Positions 35,272 to 45,829 are shown, counted from the stretch's first letter. The stretch: 64,000 bases of DNA from Nocardioides sp. InS609-2 (GCF_023208195.1 NZ_CP060034.1:3844001-3908000), one strand, 5' to 3'. Notes: a model not told the origin generated them from the letters alone. Made by a program: numbers and translations.

Positions 35272-36651
35272 TCAACTGCTCTCACCACGCAGGCTCAGGG
35301 CGACCGCCAGCACGTGTTTGCACGGGCCTCGCGCGCCATGGTGCTTCTCCTCCCACGGGCACTCGCAGACCAGCCCGGGTCGGCTGAACTCGAGGGTCTC
35401 GGTGGACGGGTCAGCTGATTTGAAGGCACGGACCTGGTAGGTGGCTTTGCCGCCCCCGGCCACGAGCCAAGTTCTGGGCTCGACCCGGCTGACCTTGTCC
35501 TGCTCGAGCAGACGCTGCGCGGAAAGCAGGCGTGGGTTGCGTCGGAGCACTTTTGCTACGTCGACGGGCAGTTCACGGTGGAACCACGCGCGCGCGGTGA
35601 GGTCGTAGCCGAGACGGCCGGACGCGGCGAGCCATGCGAGCCCTGTCGTGACCTTGGATGCGCTCAGTCCGCTGGTGGTAGCGAGGCGATCAGGGTCGAT
35701 GGTGGGTTCCCAGCCGAGAAGGGGTAGGAGTGCGAGGCCGTAGGCTTCGGCGGACGGGTCGTTGAGCCACATGAGGAGCCCGCCCTCACCGGAGAACGCC
35801 CGGTACGGCTCAGGGCTCAGGACCAGGGTCAGGCGGCTGCTGGGGAGCTCGAAGACCCATGCAGTGGTGCCGGTCGGAGAGGCGTAGACGTCGAGTCGTC
35901 GTGCGTGCCGCGTCACGCGTTCGGAGCCTCGAAGCCGGGTGGCGCCGGGTAGGGGGATGGAGCGTTCGGAGCGGTGGGTGGCAATGCGCCAGGAGCCGGG
36001 CGCGGGCACGAGGTGCAGGAAGGGGCCTGGTGAGGCGACGCGTGGGAGGGCGCCGAGCAGCTTGCTGATGGCGGGTCCGACGATGGTGCCGCGGTGCGAC
36101 ATGGAGGCGTTGATGGTGGGGACCTCGGCGAAACCTCGGACCCAACGGTCGGGCAGGGAGACCTTGCGTTCGACATGGTTGGCGGCAGGTGTCGATGCGG
36201 TGAGGCCGTCGTGTCCGACGGTGAGGTGCAACGTCTCGGTGCGTGACGTCCGGGCCAGTGCAGCGCGCAAAGGCGGGTTGATATCGACGTTGGTGGTACC
36301 GAACCCGACGGTGCTGGCGCCGAGCCCTTCTGCGAGGACGTCGAGTCGTGCGTGGACGCCGTTGCAGGCGGAGAACGACTCGAAGCGGAGGATGTCGCCG
36401 CCAGCGGTGACGACGGGGTCGAGGTTGGCGACTCGTTGGGCTAGGCCGAAGTCGGCGTAGCGCGTGGCGGCGACGTCGGCGACGGCGAGCAGACCGGCGG
36501 CGAGGACGTCGGGGCGGTCCGGGAAGCCGCTGAAGAACGTCGGGTTGTCGACCAGTCCGTCGGGGGTGACCCCGAGCGCGGTGGCGAGTGCGAGCGTGGA
36601 CGTGCCCTCGTGTTCGGTCAGAGTCGAGGCAGTCCTGTAGTCGCCGATCAC
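35272..36651 (-). CDS. SWIM zinc-finger protein
   Basis: A 459-aa cytoplasmic protein. The zinc-binding SWIM motif CxCxnCxH occurs near the C terminus (VCECPWEEKHHGARGPCKHV). The rest has no recognised catalytic motif. The GTG start overlaps the end of the upstream DUF6493 gene as GTGA, so the two are co-translated. The SWIM/DUF6493 pair recurs in actinobacteria. Its function is unknown, and DNA or protein interaction is the usual guess for SWIM. Confidence 0.85.
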   Translation of the reverse strand: MIGDYRTASTLTEHEGTSTLALATALGVTPDGLVDNPTFFSGFPDRPDVLAAGLLAVADVAATRYADFGLAQRVANLDPVVTAGGDILRFESFSACNGVHARLDVLAEGLGASTVGFGTTNVDINPPLRAALARTSRTETLHLTVGHDGLTASTPAANHVERKVSLPDRWVRGFAEVPTINASMSHRGTIVGPAISKLLGALPRVASPGPFLHLVPAPGSWRIATHRSERSIPLPGATRLRGSERVTRHARRLDVYASPTGTTAWVFELPSSRLTLVLSPEPYRAFSGEGGLLMWLNDPSAEAYGLALLPLLGWEPTIDPDRLATTSGLSASKVTTGLAWLAASGRLGYDLTARAWFHRELPVDVAKVLRRNPRLLSAQRLLEQDKVSRVEPRTWLVAGGGKATYQVRAFKSADPSTETLEFSRPGLVCECPWEEKHHGARGPCKHVLAVALSLRGESS

Positions 36652-39600
36652 GCCTGCTCCACTGCCTCGACCAGCGTCCGGGCCGCCTCATGGGCCTTGG
36701 ACGACCCGCGTGCAACGGCGAGGTGGCGGATCCCGTCCGGTAGCTCGACCCGTTCGGGTATCTCAACCACCCAGCCCGACAGCTGGCGGAACATGCCGGC
36801 CAGGGCTGGCGGCCGCTTGGATTCGGCGGCCAGGCCCGAGGCCAGGGCCGTGAGCAGCGGCCACAGCTGCTTGACCAGTTGCTGCTCGCCAAGTGTCTGG
36901 GTGGTCTCGAGGAGATGGGGCAGGTCGAGGGTGCCGGCCCGGTGTCGCTGAAGGCCCGCTTCCGCGAACAGAGCGGGGTCGAACCGCTGGTGCCCGAGAG
37001 CGCAGCGGGCGCCAAGGAGCCGGTAGTCGTTGCGGTCGCTCTTGACGGTGGCGCGGGTGAGGTCGTGCAGGAACAGGTCGTGCAGAGGTGCGCCGAAGTT
37101 CCCGGTCGCGTGGGCCGGGAAGTCGGCCGTTGTCGTGCCGTGCCGGTTTCCTTCGACGAACGCGTGCCTCACGGCACGATCGGACCAGGTGGGAATGACG
37201 CGTGCCAGGTTGGCTGCGGTCACGTAGGGATCTTGTGCGAACGAGGAGACGCGTGCGAGCGCTTGGCACGTTGTAAACGGCACGGGTGCGGTTGCCGTGG
37301 AGGTCCACATGCCGTCGACGGCGCTCGCGTCGACTGGCGGGAGCCCCCGCTTGATACCCAGGACCGGACGAGCTCGACCGCGTCCCACGACTCGTCGCCG
37401 TCGGGAGAGGTGAGCTCGGGCGTCGTCCGGACGTTGAGTCCGCGGAGCTCGGCCAACCGCGCCGGGTCCACGGGCCGCAGCCGGTGCAGGGCCTGGACCA
37501 GGTCGAGCGGCCCGACTGGTCGGCCCTCGCACGCCATGAGGCGCGCGAGCAGGTCGTCGAAGTCGAGGGTGAAGTCGGCCCAGGTCGGCGCGGCGAGGAC
37601 GACGTCGTTGTGCTCGATGTTCAGGAGTCCCTCAAGCAGTCGGAGCCGGGCGATCGCCTCCAGCTCGTCCGGCGCCTGAAACACGGCGAGCAGGGGCTGG
37701 GCGTCGACCCGCGGGTTGCCGGTCGGTCGCCCGAGCGGCGAGTCCGCGGCCAGCAGTTCGGCGACCCGCGGCACCTGGCGGAGGACGTCGTGGTCGGCGC
37801 GGGCGATGTCGAAGTCCTGGTAGCGGACGCTGTGCCGCCACACCTCGACGTGGTGAAGCTGCTCGTGGTCCTGGTAAGGGAACTCGCTCCTGACGGCCTG
37901 CGTGGACACCGAGCGCCACGCCGTCCGCCAATAGTCGTCAACGGTAAAGTCGGAGGCCGCCCACTGCTGGACCGCCTTGCGGCCGCCGGTGAACTCGTGC
38001 GGGTAGCCCTGACCGGCCGCCTTCGTCACCGGCCGGCGCATCTCGCGGCGTACGGCTTCGGAGCCGTGCGACGCTGCAGCCGTGATCACGGCGAGCTCGA
38101 GGAGCTCGTCGTCCGGGGCCGGCACCGGGACGAAGTAGGCCTGTCGTTCGTTGACCCGCGCTTCTGAGAAGCACTGCACGTGGGTGCCGATCGCCACGTA
38201 GCTTGGGTCGGCGACCATCGCCCGCAGGTGCGCGAGGTCGCGAGCCCGGGCGACGCGGTCGTCCTCGAGGCGGACGTCCTCAGGCAGGGGGCTCAGGACC
38301 GGGTCGGTCCAGAGTCCCCGGGCTTCCCGTGGCGTCGTCGACGCCCGGCCCGCATGGAGGTCCGCCAGCCAGGCGTCGCGGTCCTCGGCGCGTGCGAGGG
38401 CGACACCGAGTCGCCGCGCTTCCTCCTGCGCGCTCGTCCGTCCGTTCGCCGCGGCCAGTGCGCGGATGTTCGCCGGCAGCTCGATCGACACATCGGGCGG
38501 GATCTCGACGGCGTACTGCGCCAGCATGCGCAAGAACAGGTGCAGCCCGGCCGGCTTGCGTCCGACACCTGCGCCGGTGTCCGCGACAGCCAGCGCGACT
38601 GGGTACGTGTCGCGGAACCCGCCGGCGAGGAATACGTCGATGAAGGCGTCGACTGTGCGGGCCACCATCAGCTGCCCGTCTGTCATGCGCTTCTGCAGGT
38701 TGGCGAGCAGCGGGGCACGCCAGTCCTGGCCGGCGGCCATCGCAGTCAGCAGGTTGTATGTGGCCCGCTGCAGCTGTTCGGGGTACTCGTTGGATCTCTT
38801 CGCGAGTGCCTTGCCCCAGGTGATGTTGAGGTCGAGCCAGTGCGGCCAGTTCTTGTCGGGCGCGATCGGCGTCGGCCGCAGGTCCCACAGCCCGAGGGGT
38901 TCGGCGACGGCGGGCTGTGAAGGCGAGGCGGCACCGCGTCGCTCGAGCGCTCGCGTGACCGCCGCGGCGAAGCGGACGTCATCGTCGGCAGCGAGCAGCT
39001 CCAACGCCTCGATTACACCGTCACCGCCGACCCTTGCCTCCAGCGCCTCGTCGTCGAGCGCCTTGAGCAGGGTCGTCCTGTGCACTTTCTCGCGGCCGGC
39101 CACCAGCATCGTGAGGTCGCGCAGCTCCTCCGGACCAGACACCAGCTCCAGCACCAGCGGGAACACCATCTTCAGCACGGAGGACTTGGTCGTCGCTAGC
39201 ACGCCCAGCATGTAGTCGAACCCACCCGGCACCTCCTCGGCCCTCAAGCCCAGCACCTGGAGCGTCTCGGCCATCACGGCCTGAGCGGACGGACGGTGCT
39301 GGGTCGTCAGCGCGGTTAGCACCACCTCGAGCAACCGGGAGCGGTCGAGCACCCCGAGCTCCACACCACGGCACATCACCTCTGGAAGCCACCCCCAGCT
39401 GGCGCAGTGGTCGGAGTTCAGCAGGTGGTAGGCGAGGTCGGGAAGCAGAGGGTCCGCATTGAGCCACTCGGCGGCATCAGGTTCGGGCTTCGGCCAGCCG
39501 TGGAACGTGATCGGTGCTCCGTCGGTCCACACCTCGAGGAACGCCTCGCCGGATGGGCAAGCGAGGCCGTGATGCGCGACGACGGTTCGGATCACGTCAC

Positions 39601-40018
39601 CCGCCCCGCCGCTCTTCGACGCTTGGTCGACGTAGGCCTGGGCCCACGCGCGGTCCTTTTCCCACAGGGCGTAGATGAGCTCGCTGCGGTCGTCGACCAG
39701 ACCCCACCACCTGGCTTGCACGCGGTCCGCTGCCATCACCGGTCCACACAGTTCGACTGCGGCGAGCGCGAGGATCAGGTGCGCCCGGTAGCGACGCTTC
39801 GACGCAGACTCGTACGCGTCTTTGTCGTGCGGTTGGCCCGGCGCAGGCTGTTCGTACCCGAAGGTGGAGTTGTCGATGAGGTCCGCCCACGGTTTGGGTG
39901 ACTCGAACGCAGCCTTCGCCTCGCGACGCTCGTCCCCGTGCAGATCGCGAAGGACTTCCCAGCCCGCGGTAACGTCACCCGTCTCGAGCGCTGGCGTCAG
40001 TCGATCCTTGAGCCCCAT
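36648..40018 (-). pseudogene. DUF6493-family protein gene with one frameshift
   Basis: The N-terminal frame (MGLKDRLTPALETGDVTAGW onwards) runs about 880 residues to DESWDAVELVR. It then loses register near 37355-37370 (minus strand TCCGGTCCTGGG). The next frame continues LGIKRGLPPVDASAVDGMW and ends LVEAVEQA, overlapping the SWIM gene. Together they make a helical-repeat-rich protein of about 1,120 residues of the DUF6493 type. A single-base error could explain it, so the gene may be intact in reality. IS1380 sits 32 bp before the start and probably replaced the promoter. Confidence 0.7.
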
Positions 40019-40050
40019 CCGTTCACCCCGTGTGCGTCGCTACTGCTCAG

Positions 40051-41722
40051 CCTCGATCCACCGATGAGCTTGAGGTTGTGAGCGCGTCGTGAAGTGAGAA
40101 TGCCCTTACGTGCTGGGAAAATCGGACTTCTTCAGGGTCCCAATTCTCACCAAGACGAAGGGCATCTCGTAGATGCAACTTTGCCACACGCCCCGTGCCA
40201 CGTCGGCAGTGTTCGATGATCCCAATCTCGTGTCGTCGGCCGGGCTGGTCCCGGTCCTCGCGCTGGCCCGATCCGCGGGACTCCAGGAACTGGCCCAAGC
40301 CCACCTCACTGTGCCGACCGACAAGGGCGCGAACGCGGGGTTGAAGGTGTCCTCGCTGGTCGCCGGGATGGTCGCCGGCGCGGACAGCATCGATGACATG
40401 GCGCTGCTCCGTCACGGCGGGATGGGCCGGGTGTTCACGAACGCCTACGCGCCCTCGACGCTGGGTTCGTTCCTGCGCACGTTCAGCTTCGGCCACGTCC
40501 GCCAGCTCGACGCTGTCGCCTCGAGGTTCTTGGCCGGGCTGGCCGAGCAGGCACCGCTGATCGTGACCTCACCTGACACCAGCGAGCGGGTGATGATCGA
40601 CATCGACGACACCATCGTCGAGGTCCACGGGCACGCCAAGCAGGGCTCTGGCTACGGCTACTCCGGCGTGCGTGGGCTCAACGCGCTGCTCGCTGTCGTG
40701 TCCACGAGCCAGTCCGCGCCGGTGATCGTGGCCCACCGGCTCCGGAAGGGATCATGTGGTTCACCGCGGGGCGCGAAACGCCTGGTCGCCGACGCGTTGA
40801 AGACCACCAGCAAACTGCCCGCCAAGTCCGATCTGCGCCCGATGCTGCGAGCCGACTCCGCGTTCTACGGCGCCGAGGTGGTCAACGCGGCGTTGCGCGG
40901 TGGCGCCGACATCTCGGTCACCGTGCGAATGGATCCCAAGGTCAAGGCGGCGATCGCCACCATCGGTGACGATGCCTGGACCACCATCGAGTACACCGAC
41001 GCCGTCTTCGATGAACCCACCAACACGTGGGTCTCCCGCGCCGAGGTCGCCGAGATTCCGTTCACCGCGTTCACTTCCAAGAAGAAAGCCGACCAAGTCA
41101 CCGGACGGCTCGTGGTCCGCCGGATCCCCGACCTCAACACGTCCGCCAAGAATGGTCAGGAGACGTTGTTCGACACCTGGCGCTTCCACGCCTTCTTCAC
41201 CACCACAGACCCGGCCGTGGCCGGCACGGTGGCCGCGGACAAGACCCACCGCGGCCACGCGATCATCGAACAGGTCCACTCCGACCTCAAGGGCTCCGCC
41301 CTCGCGCATCTGCCATCGGGAAAGTTCGCAGCGAACGCCGCCTGGCTCGTGCTGGCCGTCATAGCGTTCAACCTGACCAGAGCAGCCGCGACCATCACCG
41401 GCCCGGGACTCGCCAAGGCCACCACCGCGACCATCCGCCGCAAGCTGATCGCCGTGCCCGCCCGGGTCGCGTCCTCGGCACGAAGAGTGACGCTGCACCT
41501 CCCGACCGGATGGCCCTGTGAGACAGCCTGGAGCGAACTGTTCAACCGGGCCTGCGGACCAACACCGGCACCGACGACCTGACCACCCCCAGCCGACACC
41601 GGCACAACGACCAACCCGGAACAACCTGGCAGCGAGGCCAGACGGTCGGCCACGCCCACACACTCGAAGACCCCGCCTCAGCGACCGCGGACGCTCAGCC
41701 CCTGCCCATCGGTGGATCGAGG
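40051..41722. mobile_element. IS1380-family insertion sequence, complete
   Basis: A 1,672-bp element. The left end begins CCTCGATCCACCGATGAGC. The right end reads, in reverse complement, CCTCGATCCACCGATGGGC (18 of 19 identical). The 5-bp sequence CTCAG flanks both ends (40046-40050 and 41723-41727) as the target duplication. It holds one intact transposase gene, so it is probably recent. Confidence 0.85.
40173..41582 (+). CDS. IS1380-family transposase
   Basis: A 469-aa DDE transposase of the IS4-like superfamily. The first catalytic Asp region is RVMIDIDDTIVEVHGHAKQG, the second is LRPMLRADSAFYGAEVV, and the Glu lies in HAIIEQVHSDLKGSALAHLP (a Y/HREK-like block). Full length and without stop codons. 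The extra-long leader between the left repeat and the start is normal for the family. Confidence 0.92.
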   Translation: MQLCHTPRATSAVFDDPNLVSSAGLVPVLALARSAGLQELAQAHLTVPTDKGANAGLKVSSLVAGMVAGADSIDDMALLRHGGMGRVFTNAYAPSTLGSFLRTFSFGHVRQLDAVASRFLAGLAEQAPLIVTSPDTSERVMIDIDDTIVEVHGHAKQGSGYGYSGVRGLNALLAVVSTSQSAPVIVAHRLRKGSCGSPRGAKRLVADALKTTSKLPAKSDLRPMLRADSAFYGAEVVNAALRGGADISVTVRMDPKVKAAIATIGDDAWTTIEYTDAVFDEPTNTWVSRAEVAEIPFTAFTSKKKADQVTGRLVVRRIPDLNTSAKNGQETLFDTWRFHAFFTTTDPAVAGTVAADKTHRGHAIIEQVHSDLKGSALAHLPSGKFAANAAWLVLAVIAFNLTRAAATITGPGLAKATTATIRRKLIAVPARVASSARRVTLHLPTGWPCETAWSELFNRACGPTPAPTT

Positions 41723-41791
41723 CTCAGTGCTGGGACAAGTGTGGGGGCCATCGTCAGGGGCCGGGCGAGAACCGACAAAACGGACCCATGG

Positions 41792-42095
41792 TTACCGGGG
41801 CATCTCATGGCGCTGGTGGCTCTCTTCGCCGTGCGCGATGGTCTTCGCCGCGGTCTGCCCCTGCACCCGCTTGATGTCGAACATTGACGGGTTCAGCACC
41901 CTCCGGGTGGAGTTCATCGAGAACGGTCTGAACGGCAACGGCGGAGTCATCAGCGAAGACCAGGCCGACGTGGACGTCGGGGATGCCACGCTCGTCGGCG
42001 AGAGCACTCAGGTGCGGGTACGCCAGTGTGGATGCCTGCCGCAGCCACTCGTCACCGTCCCAACGCTTGGCTGGCAACGACATCGAGTAGGTCAT
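41792..42095 (-). pseudogene. Hypothetical protein gene, probably frameshifted
   Basis: From the ATG the frame gives SLPAKRWDGDEWLRQASTLA and HVGLVFADDSAVAVQTVLDE. Codon use in a shifted frame after about 41900 (NPSMFDIKRVQGQTAAKTIA, then HGEESHQRHEMPR and stop) looks more protein-like than the direct continuation. I recognise no domain. It lies upstream of IS1380 on the same strand as the DUF6493 operon and may once have been part of it. Confidence 0.35.
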
Positions 42096-42100
42096 GATCG

Positions 42101-42136
42101 GCCATTGGAGCCATTGGAGCCATTGGAGCCATTCAA
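42101..42136. repeat. 9-bp tandem repeat, four units
   Basis: GCCATTGGA occurs three times in a row, followed by one variant GCCATTCAA, just upstream of the hypothetical minus-strand gene. The repeat number could vary between strains. Confidence 0.8.
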
Positions 42137-42166
42137 GCCGACGGGGCGTCGGAGTCCGCATCATCC

Positions 42167-42385
42167 CTAGTCCTCTGGATGCTGCACGTCGTGCACGAGC
42201 CCCTCGGTGTACTCGACAACCGTGCGGGCATTGCGCAGCCGACGCTCCAGCGAGCCGTACGGCCGCTGCGGCTGCCCCGTGACCGGGCCAGGCAGTTCCA
42301 CTATCGTGACGAGCTCGATGTCGAACTGCAGATCCGCGCTCACGTCGTAATGGGTGACGCCGCCGTCCAACGAAGGCTTAGCCAC
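42167..42385 (-). CDS. Small hypothetical protein
   Basis: A 72-aa acidic protein beginning MAKPSLDGGVTHYDVSADLQ with no recognised domain. It is chosen over the overlapping plus-strand frame because its composition is balanced and it is followed on the same strand by another protein-like frame. It could be a small partner of that gene, but the evidence is thin. Confidence 0.35.
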   Translation of the reverse strand: MAKPSLDGGVTHYDVSADLQFDIELVTIVELPGPVTGQPQRPYGSLERRLRNARTVVEYTEGLVHDVQHPED

Positions 42386-42694
42386 GGCGCGTCATAGTGG
42401 GCGCAAAGACGCAGGTCCCTCACGGTCCTTGCTGGCATAGCCTGAAGGACGGTCGCGAGCGGCGCTGGCTGTACTGGCACGGGGGGCACGGACCCGACCG
42501 GGTGGCCGGATGACTTCATCTGAGGCGTTTCCGGGCTGGCTGGCCGTGAGCACGGCCGCACCCATAGAGCCACGTATGCCCAGGTCAGACTGCAGTGGTT
42601 TTATTTACCGCGGTCAAGACCGCCGGTGACCCCCACGTACCTGCTCATTCATTTCGCGGCAGGTAGGGTGGGCAGACCGGGCAGGGAGACCGAC
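42386..42694. other. Intergenic region, 309 bp
   Basis: No convincing gene. It contains a TAGGGT -10-like hexamer at 42664-42669, about 26 bp before the next start, and an AT-rich TTTTATTTA patch at 42600-42608 that stands out from the GC-rich surroundings. Confidence 0.3.
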
Positions 42695-43177
42695 ATGACT
42701 CGTGATGTGGTGAGTACCTACGCGATGGCCCACCTGATGGCGGCGCACACGGGGGTGGCGATGTTCCGCGCGGCCTCGTCGCGCCACGAGGGTTCGCCGT
42801 GGGCTGCCGAACTCGTGGCCCTCACTGCGGAGATCGAGGCGGACCGCGCCAGTCTGGAACAAATAGTGCGCACCACCGGCCGCCACCCGGGGTCGGTGCC
42901 CCAACGTGCTGCGCGCTACGCGCTCGAGGGGGTGGGGCACCTCTCCCGGGTGCTGCATTGGCCGACCGAACTCGCCTCCCTGGCGGAGCTGGAAAAGCTC
43001 AGGGGTGGTGTTTCGGCCAAGGCGGTGGGTTGGGAGATCCTCCTGGCCGCGGCTACCCACGACCATCGCCTTTCCCGCGTCGACCTCGAGGAACTCCTGG
43101 AGCGAGCTCACGACCAGTCCCATCGGCTCCACACCATCCACCTGCAGATGGCGCAAGTTCTCTTCAACAGCCCGTGA
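42695..43177 (+). CDS. Hypothetical helical protein
   Basis: A 160-aa, largely alpha-helical soluble protein starting MTRDVVSTYAMAHLMAAHTG. It contains His and Glu spaced through long helices (SSRHEGSPWAAELVALTAEI). That is weakly reminiscent of ferritin- or hemerythrin-like bundles, but I cannot assign a family. The ATG follows AGGGAGA at good spacing, so the upstream extension is rejected. No operon partner is apparent. Confidence 0.6.
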   Translation: MTRDVVSTYAMAHLMAAHTGVAMFRAASSRHEGSPWAAELVALTAEIEADRASLEQIVRTTGRHPGSVPQRAARYALEGVGHLSRVLHWPTELASLAELEKLRGGVSAKAVGWEILLAAATHDHRLSRVDLEELLERAHDQSHRLHTIHLQMAQVLFNSP

Positions 43178-43274
43178 CCACCACGGAGGCCGGAGTGGCG
43201 ACGCGCCGGTAGGCGCCGGCGCTCGGCAATACCATCCGGTCAAGAGGAGCAGGCCCAGACGGGAGAGCCAAGGC

Positions 43275-43534
43275 ATGGCACAAGACACCGTGGTGGTGGC
43301 ACAGCACGTCCGCACCCAGACGAGCAAGCTCGAACAGGCCAGCTCGGCGACCGAGTTGAGGCGGTGCCCCGTCTCGACGAGGTCACCCGTGCGGCGGATG
43401 CCGCGGCCACAGCCCTGAAGGCCCGGAAGAAGGAGCGGAAGGCGGCCCGCCGGCGGGCCCAAGGAGTTGCACCGGCAGACCCAGGACGCTCGAGGCCTCG
43501 CCGACAGCACCCAATGCGTGTCCTTCGCGGCTAA
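43275..43534 (+). pseudogene. Possible frameshifted small coiled-coil gene
   Basis: An ATG after GGGAGAGCC starts AQDTVVVAQHVRTQTSKLEQ. A shift near 43355 leads into PRLDEVTRAADAAATALKAR then KKERKAARRRAQ, ending at a TAA. The rebuilt product is a short basic coiled-coil protein. It may be a real broken gene or coincidence. The rest of 43178-43582 holds nothing else. Confidence 0.3.
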
Positions 43535-43582
43535 GACGCATCACGAGAAGGGCTCGGCCAGCGGCATGGCTATTGGTGGTCG

Positions 43583-43810
43583 CTACTTGAGGTTGATGAA
43601 GGTGCCTTCCCGCTCGAAGAGCTCGGGGTAGTGGCCGACTCGGGCGTGAATCTGCTGAGCTTCGACTCTGCGACCGTCGCGCATCTTGTAGAGCCCCCGG
43701 CGGTCGATGTGGGCAGCGAGCTCGGCTGCCAGCATCCGACGGCCCGGCGCCGTCTGCAGGACCTTGCGCATCGCCTCGTGGAGGGTCGTCCGCTCCTCGG
43801 AACTGGCCAT
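43583..43810 (-). CDS. Small HARE/winged-helix-like protein
   Basis: A 75-aa protein starting MASSEERTTLHEAMRKVLQ, with LAAELAAHIDRRGLYKMRDG and QQIHARVGHYPELFEREGTF. The pattern of a helix, a 'Y.M.DGR' wing and IHARV resembles the HARE-HTH/winged-helix domain found in restriction-associated and transcription proteins. It would bind DNA or another protein. It is free-standing, so the role is unknown. Confidence 0.65.
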   Translation of the reverse strand: MASSEERTTLHEAMRKVLQTAPGRRMLAAELAAHIDRRGLYKMRDGRRVEAQQIHARVGHYPELFEREGTFINLK

Positions 43811-43983
43811 CGCGGCACGAGACTGACCACGCACGAAGTGCCGGGTGCATCCCCGGGTGAGTGTGACAGCCTGAAGTGGCCCCACTTGGAGCCGTAGTGC
43901 TCGGGCGAAGTGGCCCCACCCTCGACCTACCAGTCCCCGTACTTTCGTGTCCGTCTGCCAAGGCGATCACGAGAGATGTTGGG

Positions 43984-44208
43984 GTGAGAGTGAGATCGAG
44001 AGTGGAGCAGTTCGAAAGTATCCGACGTGATGCGCGGGATCGAGAGTTGTCGATCCGGGCGCTCGCGGACAAGCACCATGTACACCGCCGCACGGTCCGG
44101 GCAGCGCTGGCTGATGCGGTCCCGCCGGTGCGGAAGCCGCCGGCACGGATGGCGCCGGTGTTGGGCCCCTATGAGGCCAAGATCCGGGGCTGGCTGGTCG
44201 GGACATAG
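43984..44208 (+). pseudogene. IS21-family IstA, N-terminal fragment
   Basis: The frame reads SRVEQFESIRRDARDRELSI, then RALADKHHVHRRTVRAAL and LGPYEAKIRGWLVG before a stop. This is the helix-turn-helix start of an IS21 transposase. The rest of IstA and all of IstB are missing. The decayed IS3 element begins just after it. Confidence 0.75.
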
Positions 44209-44277
44209 GGCCCTGACCCTGGTTCTTGGACACGCTGAATCCAGCATCTGCTGGAGAGAGCGAGATGATCCAGAACT

Positions 44278-44668
44278 ATGGCCAGGAAGAACTACTCCGA
44301 GGAGTTCCGTCGTCAGGCCGTCGACTTGTACGAGTCCACACGGGCGCGACGGTGCGCAGCATCGCTGAGGATCTCGGGATCCAGCGCGGCACGCTGCGGC
44401 ACTGGCTCGAGATGCACGGCACTGGCCCGAGATGCACGGGACCGGCAAGAAGACTGCCACGGACGGGACCCTGATCCGGAGCCCACTCAAGCCCCCGTCA
44501 GCCGCCTTGTTGGCCCCGCCGGATGGCGTGGACGAGACGCCCGAGAAGCGGATCGCCCGGCTGGAGGCTGAGAACGCCGCGTTGAGAGCCGAGACGACGA
44601 AGCTCAACACCGAGCGGGAGATCCTTCGCCAGGCGGCCAAATATTTTGCCGGGGAGACGAACTGGTGA
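44278..44668 (+). pseudogene. IS3 orfA, two frameshifts
   Basis: It starts MARKNYSEEFRRQAVDLYES, shifts to GATVRSIAEDLGIQRGTLRH, then shifts again to GKKTATDGTLIRS and LEAENAALRAETTKLNTERE with ILRQAAKYFAGETNW. The second shift is caused by an 18-bp near-duplication of GAGATGCACGGCACTGGC (44409-44426 and 44429-44446). The protein would be a normal helix-turn-helix/leucine-zipper orfA if repaired. Confidence 0.8.
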
Positions 44669-45560
44669 GCCGCTTCCAGTTCGTCGCCGACTACTCCACC
44701 ACTTACGAGGTGAAGCGGCTGTGTGAGCTCGTTGAGATCGAGCGAGCGTCCTACTACGCCTGGAAGGCAGCCGCACCGGCCCGCGAAGCACGGGCGGCGG
44801 CCGACGCCGAGCTTGCCGAGCGGATCCGTGCGGTCCACAAGAAAGACAACACAGTGGGTGCACCGCGGGTCACCGCCGAACTCAACGACGGCGTCGGTGC
44901 AGGCGAGCGGGTCAACCACAAGCGGGTCGCGCGAGTGATGCGCGGCCACGGCATCGTCGGCTACCGGCGACGCCGCAAGGTCCGCACGACCGTGCCGGAG
45001 CCAGCTGATGCCAAGGTGCCCGACCTGCTCAACCGTGACTTCACCGCCCAGGCCCCGAACCAGCGTTACGTCGGGGACATCACCTACCTGCCCATCGCCG
45101 ACGGCTCCAACTTGTACTTGGCGACCGTGATCGACTGCTGCTCCCGCCGCCTGGCCGGCTGGGCGATCGCGGACCACATGCGCACCGAGCTCGTCGAAGA
45201 CGCCCTCAAGGCCGCAGCAGCCACACGGGGGAGCCTGGACGGCGCCGTGTTCCACAGCGATCACGGGTCGGTCTACACCTCGAAGATCTACGCCCGGCTC
45301 AGCAGTGACTTGGGCGTGACCCAGTCGATGGGCGCCGTGGGGACCAGCGCGGACAACAGCCTGGCCGAGTCGTTCAACGCGACGCTGAAGAGAGAGGTCC
45401 TCAAGACGAGAACTGCTGATCCGACGAGCTCACCTGTCGCCGCGAGGTGTTCCGGTGGCTCACGCGCTACAACACCCGCCGCCGGCACTCCTGGTGCCGC
45501 TACCAGTCCCCGATCCACTACGAGAACAACTACGCGGCTACGCTCCCGACAGCCGCGTAA
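44665..45560 (+). pseudogene. IS3 orfB transposase, frameshifted near its end
   Basis: The N-terminal 250 residues are clean: MSRFQFVADYSTTYEVKRLC, RYVGDITYLPIADGSNLYLA (first Asp), VFHSDHGSVYTSKIYA (second Asp) and NSLAESFNATLKREVL (Glu). After 45410 a shift is needed to reach SDELTCRREVFRWLTRYNTR and SPIHYENNYAATLPTAA, and that frame also has an internal TGA. The catalytic triad is encoded, but the C-terminal tail is lost. Confidence 0.8.
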
Positions 45561-45829
45561 TCACACCCCGTGTCCAAGAACCGGGGGTAAGGCCCGCCGA
45601 TGCCCGTGCCAGCGCAGGAACCAACTCACTGGGTCTGAAAGCCCGGCACGCTTGCCTAACGATCGGTACGGCAATCTCGGGTCGGGAGAGAAGCTCACAA
45701 GCGATGACCCTCCGTCACGGGGTGGTCGATTCGCCGGACGCTCGTCTAGTGGATCTCGAGCGGTGAGCGGATATCTAGCCACCCGACCGCTGCCACGCCG
45801 GGGCCGAGGGCGTGCGGCCGGTTGGCTGA

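Larger units (their letters stand above)
44214..45590. mobile_element. Decayed IS3-family element
   Basis: Imperfect inverted repeats bound the element. The left is TGACCCTGGTTCTTGGACAC (44214-44233). The right, in reverse complement, is TTACCCCCGGTTCTTGGACAC (45570-45590). Both transposase genes are broken. The left end abuts the IS21 fragment, so it probably inserted into that element. Confidence 0.8.

Noticed and set aside
42101..42136. The 9-bp tandem repeat as a CRISPR or iteron array
   Set aside because: Units are directly adjacent with no spacers, only four copies, and no cas or rep gene is nearby.
44278..44668. Programmed frameshifting in the IS3 orfA
   Set aside because: The shifts occur inside orfA, one through an 18-bp duplication. 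That is decay rather than the usual slip between orfA and orfB.
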